A stretch of 64,000 nucleotides of DNA from Bacteroidota bacterium (lineage in GTDB: Bacteria > Bacteroidota > Ignavibacteria > UBA10030 > UBA8401): contig JBBAAO010000001.1 of the NCBI GenBank assembly GCA_041658205.1, positions 2,046,001 through 2,110,000 on the forward strand, in the 5' to 3' direction. Shown one piece after another: positions 59,530 through 64,000 of this stretch. Positions within the stretch are counted from its first letter, which is position 1, and the number at the start of each line of letters is the position of its first letter. Made by a program: the position numbers and the translations under genes. The notes under the pieces are model-generated. The model ran no database searches. It had not been told where the DNA came from and saw only the letters and a program-made list of their open reading frames with translations.

Positions 59530-60168
59530 TTACAGTATGGTAATTTCATAATTCAAAAATTCTTTTCGTGCATCCTCTGTCAACGCACCTTCAAAAATCA
59601 CATGAAAGATAGTATGCATTGCCTCTTTTGGTGAGAACGCATGTTCTGCCAATACATCCGGCGTTAAGATATTCTGGAAACAGGCCGTCAGCATCATCAC
59701 AATTACTTCATCATTGATATCCTTGCGAAACACATTTTCTTTTTTTGCTTGCCTGATCATTTCGACTACTTTACCGACAATTTTTTCCTGGCGAAATTTT
59801 TCTACCTCCACCCAAATAACAGGGGCGAACCGTTTCATATCCTGCTGAAATGATTTGCTCAATCGGCCGACAGTTTTCCCAATGAATAAAATCAGATCAG
59901 CCAAACGATGCACAAACGGTTTTTCCTGTTCAGTAATTCTTCGGACTTCGGATTCAACCCTCCGCATCATCATCCAAACGACCGCTTTTACCAGTTCTTC
60001 TTTGCTGGGGAAAAATTTGTACATCGTTTTTTTACTGATGCCTAGGTCTCCAGACAATTCATCAAGCGTCACCTTGTTAAAGCCTTTTAGAAAAAAACGA
60101 TCTTTTGCTATTTCCAAAATTCTTTCTTTGGGCTCATTCTCTTTTGGTTGTACTATTTGTGGTATCAT
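59530..60168 (-). CDS. TetR/AcrR-family transcriptional regulator
   Basis: A 212-residue regulator. The N-terminal helix-turn-helix is KERILEIAKDRFFLKGFNKVTLDELSGDLGISKKTMYKFFPSKEELVKAVV (residues 14-64), with the canonical TMYKFFPSKEEL recognition helix. The C-terminal ligand-binding domain is variable, as usual. It is first in the operon with the HlyD adaptor, two ATPases and two permeases, the order of E. coli cecR-ybhGFSR, so it is likely a local repressor of the pump. A consensus promoter with paired half-sites lies directly upstream. The HlyD gene start lies 11 bp past its stop. Confidence 0.94.
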   Translation of the reverse strand: MIPQIVQPKENEPKERILEIAKDRFFLKGFNKVTLDELSGDLGISKKTMYKFFPSKEELVKAVVWMMMRRVESEVRRITEQEKPFVHRLADLILFIGKTVGRLSKSFQQDMKRFAPVIWVEVEKFRQEKIVGKVVEMIRQAKKENVFRKDINDEVIVMMLTACFQNILTPDVLAEHAFSPKEAMHTIFHVIFEGALTEDARKEFLNYEITIL

Positions 60169-60177
60169 AATATTCTT

Positions 60178-60208
60178 TGGAAAACTTTTAAGTTATTTAC
60201 AGTTTCCA
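60178..60208. promoter_or_regulatory. Second inverted half-site pair in tetR leader
   Basis: TGGAAAACT at 60178-60186 and AGTTTCCA at 60201-60208 form an imperfect inverted pair, one extra A in the first arm. It sits only 10 bp before the tetR start codon, in the predicted leader. It carries the same TGGAAAC/GTTTCCA core as the pair overlapping the promoter. Confidence 0.5.
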
Positions 60209-60250
60209 GATTTACATACAAAAAACCGATGCTTTCATAGACAAACTACA

Positions 60251-60280
60251 TGGAAACTTTAATCGTATTTTCCGTTTCCA
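60251..60280. promoter_or_regulatory. Candidate TetR operator at the transcription start
   Basis: TGGAAAC at 60251-60257 and GTTTCCA at 60274-60280 are an exact inverted pair separated by 16 bp. In the minus-strand transcript the second arm follows the -10 element directly (TATTTTGGAAAC), so a bound dimer would cover the start. TetR-type autorepression is inferred from position and symmetry. Confidence 0.55.
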
Positions 60281-60308
60281 AAATAGGAAAAAGAGATTAT
60301 GTTGTCAA
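60280..60308 (-). promoter_or_regulatory. Sigma-70-type promoter of the TetR exporter operon
   Basis: On the minus strand TTGACA (60308-60303), a 17-bp spacer and TATTTT (60285-60280) make a good promoter about 110 bp upstream of the tetR start codon. It lies just past the panB stop, so the exporter operon probably has its own start rather than reading through from panB. Confidence 0.75.
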
Positions 60309-60333
60309 GAAAAAATTTAGGGTCACCAAACTT

Positions 60334-61152
60334 TTAATAACTCTCTTTTTTTGAAGGGAATTTAGCTGATTTTACGTCAGAAATATATGATTTGAACGCT
60401 GATCGGATTGTTTCAGAGAGATTTGCGTATTGCCGGACAAATCTTGGTTTGAATTGCTCATTCATTCCAAGCATATCATTTGTGACGAGGACTTGACCGT
60501 CACAACCGACACCTGCGCCAATGCCGATAGTTGAGCATGAGATGGAGTTTGTCACTTTTGCAGCAAGTGCATCAGGAATCTTTTCGAGAACTATGCCAAA
60601 GACCCCAGCTTTGTCAAGCAGCTTTGCATCTTCAATCAATTGTTTCGCCTCGGCTGTCTCTTTTGCGCGGACTTCATATGTACCAAATTTGTAGATCGAT
60701 TGCGGCGTAAGTCCAAGATGGCCCATAACAGGAATTCCAATATCCACAAGCTGTTCTACCAAAGGAATAATTCGTTTACCACCTTCCATCTTCACCGCTT
60801 CCGCGCCCGATTCTTTCAGCAAGCGTCCGCAATTTCGAACAGCTTCTTTAATGTCCACTTGATACGACATAAACGGCATATCCGCAACGAGCATCGCACG
60901 TCGTACAGCACGGCGTACAACTTTAGTATGATAGATTATTTCATCCAGCGTTACCGGTATGGTCGTTTCCAATCCCTGAAACACATTCGCAACGGAATCT
61001 CCGACAAGAATAATGTCAATTCCTGCATCATCAAGCAAACGCGCCGTCGTATAATCATACGCTGTGAGCATTGCTACCTTCTCTCCTTTTTGTTTCATCG
61101 CAAGAACGGTCTTTGTTGTAATGCGTTTATAGTCGGAAGATTGTGTGCTCAT
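60334..61152 (-). CDS. panB: 3-methyl-2-oxobutanoate hydroxymethyltransferase
   Basis: PanB makes ketopantoate from alpha-ketoisovalerate and methylene-tetrahydrofolate, the first step of pantothenate and CoA synthesis. The 272 residues include VAMLTAYDYTTARLLDDAGIDIILVGDSVANV near residues 23-54, ADMPFMSYQV near 90, KMEGG near 121, MGHLGLTPQS near 143 and IGIGAGVGCDGQVLVTNDMLG near 215, covering Mg-binding Asp residues and the catalytic Glu. It overlaps the lipoate ligase gene by 4 bp. panC and panD are not in the window. Confidence 0.96.
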   Translation of the reverse strand: MSTQSSDYKRITTKTVLAMKQKGEKVAMLTAYDYTTARLLDDAGIDIILVGDSVANVFQGLETTIPVTLDEIIYHTKVVRRAVRRAMLVADMPFMSYQVDIKEAVRNCGRLLKESGAEAVKMEGGKRIIPLVEQLVDIGIPVMGHLGLTPQSIYKFGTYEVRAKETAEAKQLIEDAKLLDKAGVFGIVLEKIPDALAAKVTNSISCSTIGIGAGVGCDGQVLVTNDMLGMNEQFKPRFVRQYANLSETIRSAFKSYISDVKSAKFPSKKESY

Positions 61153-61925
61153 ACGCTCGCCTCAAATTGATTCTCAAAGTGAATGTTCATTGTTTCTTCA
61201 AAACCGCTGCGCAGTACGGATGCCGCTTCCTCAAATGTAATAGTCCTGTTGACTGCGGAAGAGAGGTCAATTGTTTTTGATTCGATATCGTGTACAATCT
61301 TTTCTTTTACTTCATTACTCTCTACATTTAATATTTCTGCAAGAAGCTTATGCTCTGTTCCCAGCAATATTGAACCATGCTGCAGAACAATTTCGCGAAG
61401 ACCAGGAGTTGAAAACCTTCTCTGTGCGCTTCCAACCAATTTTTTTCCATTGATCTGAACTTCATATCGGGCAGAAGCGGAAAAACAGGGAATCGATTCT
61501 TGTTTCTTATAGAGCGACTGAAAATTTGGTTGTGAGGTTTCGTACGACACATCACGACAGATCTTCGATAATCCGGCAACCAACGCTTTACTAATGAGTG
61601 AATACGTTTCTGTGATCCCTTTCCCATCCGCAAACATCACCACAGAATAGGTCAGCTCATTTGCATGGAGTATCGCTCTTCCTCCTGTGGGCCGACGAAC
61701 AATATCGAATCCATATTCCGCACATTTCTTTCCGTTGATATCGTTTTCCGATTGGTTATACCCGAGAGAGACTGCCCACGGTTTCCAACCATATAATCGG
61801 AGCGTCGGCAGAATTTCACCCCGCTGTAAACGAGAGGTAAGCTCAACATCAAAATCCATATTGTACTGACCGGAATGTAGACCGGAATTGATACATTGCC
61901 AATGCTGGTGGGATGAATTGTTCAT
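61149..61925 (-). CDS. Lipoate/octanoate--protein ligase family protein
   Basis: A 258-residue enzyme that attaches lipoyl or octanoyl groups to carrier proteins, or an octanoyltransferase of the LipM type. RRPTGGRAILHANELTYSVV near residue 76 is the RRxxGGGxV-type nucleotide-binding motif of the BPL/LplA/LipB fold. The catalytic or ligand Lys is in NGKKLVGSAQRR near 155, followed by LREIVLQHGSILL. In LipM the second-domain Cys serves as acyl carrier; the Cys-poor sequence argues for a ligase, without certainty. It lies 6 bp downstream of lpxA and overlaps panB by 4 bp. Confidence 0.85.
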   Translation of the reverse strand: MNNSSHQHWQCINSGLHSGQYNMDFDVELTSRLQRGEILPTLRLYGWKPWAVSLGYNQSENDINGKKCAEYGFDIVRRPTGGRAILHANELTYSVVMFADGKGITETYSLISKALVAGLSKICRDVSYETSQPNFQSLYKKQESIPCFSASARYEVQINGKKLVGSAQRRFSTPGLREIVLQHGSILLGTEHKLLAEILNVESNEVKEKIVHDIESKTIDLSSAVNRTITFEEAASVLRSGFEETMNIHFENQFEASV

Positions 61926-61931
61926 TATCGA

Positions 61932-62738
61932 CTATTCATCATCTGAAGAATGACGGCGAGCGGTAATAATACCGCGTTTTGAAGCAGCGATAAAGTCTAA
62001 TACTTTTTGCACTTCGGGAATAACAGTCATCGACGATTTTATTTTTTCCACTCCCTGACTCACATTCAATTTTGAAAGGAATAAAATTCGATACGCTTCA
62101 TTCAATGAGTCGATTGCTTCTCTCGTAAATCCCCTGCGCCGCAACCCGATAATATTCAATCGTTCAAACGTGACCGGCCAGCCACCTGCAATGATGTACG
62201 GAGGAATATCCTTTGGAACTCGGAAGTGTCCCCCTACCATCGTGTGTTCGCCGATATTCACGAATTGGTGAATGGCAGTGAGACCGCCGATAATGGCTGA
62301 ATCCTGAATAGTAATGTGACCAGCCATTTGAACGGAATTAGCGATGATAACATTGTTGCCGATAACACAATCATGCGCTACATGAACATACGCCATTAAT
62401 AAACAATTACTTCCAACAGACGATTTCAAATGTTGTTTTGTAGTGCCGCGATTGAGAGTGCAGAATTCGCGAATGGTAGTGTTGTCACCCATTTCAAAGA
62501 ATGTCGGCTCATTCTTGTACGAAAGATCTTGTGGAGCCGTCGACACAACTGCTCCATTATGGATCTTGCAGTTTTTTCCGATACGGGCGCCGTTAGCGAT
62601 AAGAGTGTGCGGTCCGATGTACGTTCCTTCCCCAATAATGACATCGTCTTCAATGATTGCATAAGGATCGACAATCACCCCGGAAGCAAGTTCTGCCTTA
62701 CTGCTGACGATTGCGGTAGAATGAATTTGAGTCGCCAT
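61932..62738 (-). CDS. lpxA: UDP-N-acetylglucosamine acyltransferase
   Basis: LpxA adds an acyl chain from acyl-ACP to UDP-GlcNAc in the first step of lipid A synthesis. The 268 residues are a left-handed beta-helix of hexapeptide repeats (ASGVIVDPYAIIEDDVIIGEGTYIG onward). The catalytic His is in VHVAHDCVIGNNVI near 125, and MAGHITIQDSAIIGGLTAIHQFVNIG carries the next conserved block, with the C-terminal LRRRGFTREAI near 205. It is 7 bp downstream of the lpxC/fabZ gene, the usual FCB order. Confidence 0.96.
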   Translation of the reverse strand: MATQIHSTAIVSSKAELASGVIVDPYAIIEDDVIIGEGTYIGPHTLIANGARIGKNCKIHNGAVVSTAPQDLSYKNEPTFFEMGDNTTIREFCTLNRGTTKQHLKSSVGSNCLLMAYVHVAHDCVIGNNVIIANSVQMAGHITIQDSAIIGGLTAIHQFVNIGEHTMVGGHFRVPKDIPPYIIAGGWPVTFERLNIIGLRRRGFTREAIDSLNEAYRILFLSKLNVSQGVEKIKSSMTVIPEVQKVLDFIAASKRGIITARRHSSDDE

Positions 62739-62745
62739 AAAAATA

Positions 62746-64000
62746 TTAGGATTGTGGGATTTTTGGACGATCGACTATTGTCGCCATCATTTCAGCTTCG
62801 CAGACAAGTTGTCCGTCCACATACGCTTCACCGCGCATTGTGCAGACTTTGCTTCTGCGGTTGACCATGGTTAATTCATACACTAATTGATCACCGGGAA
62901 CAACCTGTCTTCTGAATTTTGCATTGTTGATTCCCATGAACAATACAAGCCGATCGTTCGTATCCGAACCATCCAGTAACAATATTCCTCCCGTCTGTGC
63001 CATCCCTTCAATAATCAACACGCCGGGCATCACTGGTGCTCCGGGAAAATGTCCTTGAAAGAACTGCTCGTTCATTGTCACACTTTTTACACCGACACAT
63101 CGCTCATTCAATTTAAATTCAACAATTTTATCGACAAGCAGGAATGGATACCGATGCGGAAGTATTCTCTGCAATGCGGCCACATCAAAAATGATCCCGT
63201 GTTTTTTCTCGTGCTGATATTTTTTAACAATTTTCTTCTGTTGATAAAGTTTGCGGACAATCTTCGCAAATTCAACATTCGCAGCATGACCAGGTCGAGC
63301 GGCAAGAATGTGTGCTTTTAGCGGTACACCGATTAACGCAAGATCGCCGACCATATCGAGCAGTTTATGACGCGCCGGTTCATTCTTAAAGCGGAGCGCT
63401 TTGTTGTTAATCGGTTGCCCGTGTCCACCTAAAAAAATCGATTCTTTAATTCCCAGTTTATCCGCAACTCGACGCAACTCCTCATCAGGAAGGTCTCTGT
63501 CTGCAATGACGATTGCATTATCTAATGAGCCCCCTTTAATCAATCCAGCTTCACGCAATTGTTCCACCTCGTGAAGGAAACAAAATGTTCGGCACATCGA
63601 AAATTCCGGTACGAATTCCTTTTCCAGATCGAAAATACCCGTGTGCTGACTTCCCAGTGCCGGATTGTTATAATCAACCATCACCGTCATACGAAAATCA
63701 TCCGTCGGTAACGCAACAATGTGCACTCCGCGCTTCTCATCTTTATATTCGACCATCTGGTCAATAACAAGATAATCTTTCGGAGCATCCTGCATATCAA
63801 AACCGGCCTCTTGCAGCACATCAACGTACGGTTTTGCACTCCCATCTCCGATAGGTGGTTCAATTCCGTCGATATCAATAATGATATTATCAATCAGCAA
63901 TCCAACAATTGCAGCAAGCACATGTTCCGTTGTGTGAACGCGGACATCTCCAATACCAAGCGTTGTGCCGCGCGCTACATCAACAACATGGTCAACATCC
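62746..64000 (-). CDS. lpxC/fabZ: Bifunctional LpxC-FabZ (UDP-3-O-acyl-GlcNAc deacetylase / 3-hydroxyacyl-ACP dehydratase), 5' end outside window
   Basis: The fused gene runs off the right edge; about 418 codons are visible, reading on upstream of the in-frame GTG at 63921. The LpxC half keeps GTTLGIGDVRVHTTEHVLAA, the zinc-ligand HTTEH motif, then IIIDIDGIEPPIGDGSAKPYVD and TFCFLHEVEQLREAGLIKGG. LGHxHAHR-type blocks follow (EPARHKLLDMVGDLALIG, LKAHILAARPGHAANVEF, with zinc ligands His and Asp in KLLDMVGD). From about 63180 the FabZ half has LPHRYPFLLVDKIVEF and GHFPGAPVMPGVLIIEGMAQ, the His/Glu active site. LpxC-FabZ fusion is characteristic of Bacteroidota and Chlorobi relatives. lpxD may lie upstream, beyond the edge. 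Confidence 0.95.
   Translation of the reverse strand, partial: DVDHVVDVARGTTLGIGDVRVHTTEHVLAAIVGLLIDNIIIDIDGIEPPIGDGSAKPYVDVLQEAGFDMQDAPKDYLVIDQMVEYKDEKRGVHIVALPTDDFRMTVMVDYNNPALGSQHTGIFDLEKEFVPEFSMCRTFCFLHEVEQLREAGLIKGGSLDNAIVIADRDLPDEELRRVADKLGIKESIFLGGHGQPINNKALRFKNEPARHKLLDMVGDLALIGVPLKAHILAARPGHAANVEFAKIVRKLYQQKKIVKKYQHEKKHGIIFDVAALQRILPHRYPFLLVDKIVEFKLNERCVGVKSVTMNEQFFQGHFPGAPVMPGVLIIEGMAQTGGILLLDGSDTNDRLVLFMGINNAKFRRQVVPGDQLVYELTMVNRRSKVCTMRGEAYVDGQLVCEAEMMATIVDRPKIPQS

Noticed and set aside
1..64000. tRNA or rRNA genes
   Set aside because: Intergenic gaps were scanned for cloverleaf-like GTTCNAN arms with CCA-type ends or long conserved rRNA stretches, and none was found; a covariance-model scan would be needed to exclude small RNAs.

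Overview
The window is about 64 kb of compact bacterial chromosome, roughly 40% GC by eye. It is dominated by housekeeping genes in long co-oriented runs with 1-20 bp overlaps or gaps. Several markers point to the FCB superphylum, most likely an Ignavibacteria/Chlorobi-like lineage. These are an LpxC-FabZ fusion upstream of lpxA (62746-64000), a GWxTD-domain exported protein (28775-30067) beside a BamA-like barrel, and many short-signal-peptide envelope proteins ending in Phe. The genus call is an inference, since no search could be run. No rRNA, tRNA, CRISPR array, prophage or transposase was seen. Both window edges cut genes: scpA on the left and lpxC/fabZ on the right.

Layout, mostly on the minus strand (so read right to left). 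1-5 kb: scpA (partial), trpS, an HNH nuclease, aroC and an acyl-CoA dehydrogenase; two intergenic gaps here carry heptanucleotide-periodic repeats. 5-20 kb: a long run of metalloenzyme, comEC, methylmalonyl-CoA mutase large subunit, TrmH-type methyltransferase, P1 peptidase, RluB-type pseudouridine synthase, Nudix, GHL10 glycosidase-like, PfkB kinase, mtnA, recO and HtrA protease, preceded by prmC and dtd. 20-26 kb: an acidic/basic low-complexity protein, a YtcJ amidohydrolase, mazG (plus strand), phoH, a MITE-like element, yraN and rnhB. 26-38 kb: an envelope and lipid block of UbiA prenyltransferase, BamA-like barrel, GWxTD protein, rimO, cdsA, CPBP protease, DUF3108, GT9 glycosyltransferase, VanX-like dipeptidase, geranylgeranyl reductase with its own ferredoxin, FKBP lipoprotein and HU. 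38.9-42.7 kb (plus strand): an unknown protein, obg, ruvB and a 3-methyladenine glycosylase. 42.7-51.5 kb: a small barrel plus CBM9-like pair, uvrA, a methyltransferase, a DUF58 protein, a TPR lipoprotein, rsmB and an isoaspartyl peptidase. 51.7-54.4 kb (plus strand): a patatin-Omp85 fusion. 54.4-60.2 kb: a TetR-HlyD-ATPase-ATPase-permease-permease exporter operon. 60.3-64 kb: panB, a lipoate ligase, lpxA and lpxC/fabZ.

The genes join into several themes. One is outer-membrane biogenesis (lpxC/fabZ, lpxA, GT9, BamA-like, patatin-Omp85, cdsA). A second is isoprenoid-lipid chemistry of archaeal type: a UbiA enzyme with the archaeal-style first Asp motif, and a geranylgeranyl reductase with the PxxYxWxFP motif overlapping a 2[4Fe-4S] ferredoxin gene. 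The rest is DNA repair (uvrA, ruvB, recO, MPG) and RNA/translation modification.

The least expected signals are not genes. They are (i) two intergenic arrays built of in-phase 7-bp units that run forward and then inverted, (ii) a 262-bp MITE-like element with 12/13 terminal inverted repeats and a 7/8 target duplication, and (iii) a consensus promoter for the TetR exporter operon whose start region carries paired TGGAAAC/GTTTCCA half-sites. I found no clear multi-gene defence or other undescribed system. The best candidate module for experiment is the ferredoxin-geranylgeranyl reductase pair with the UbiA enzyme.
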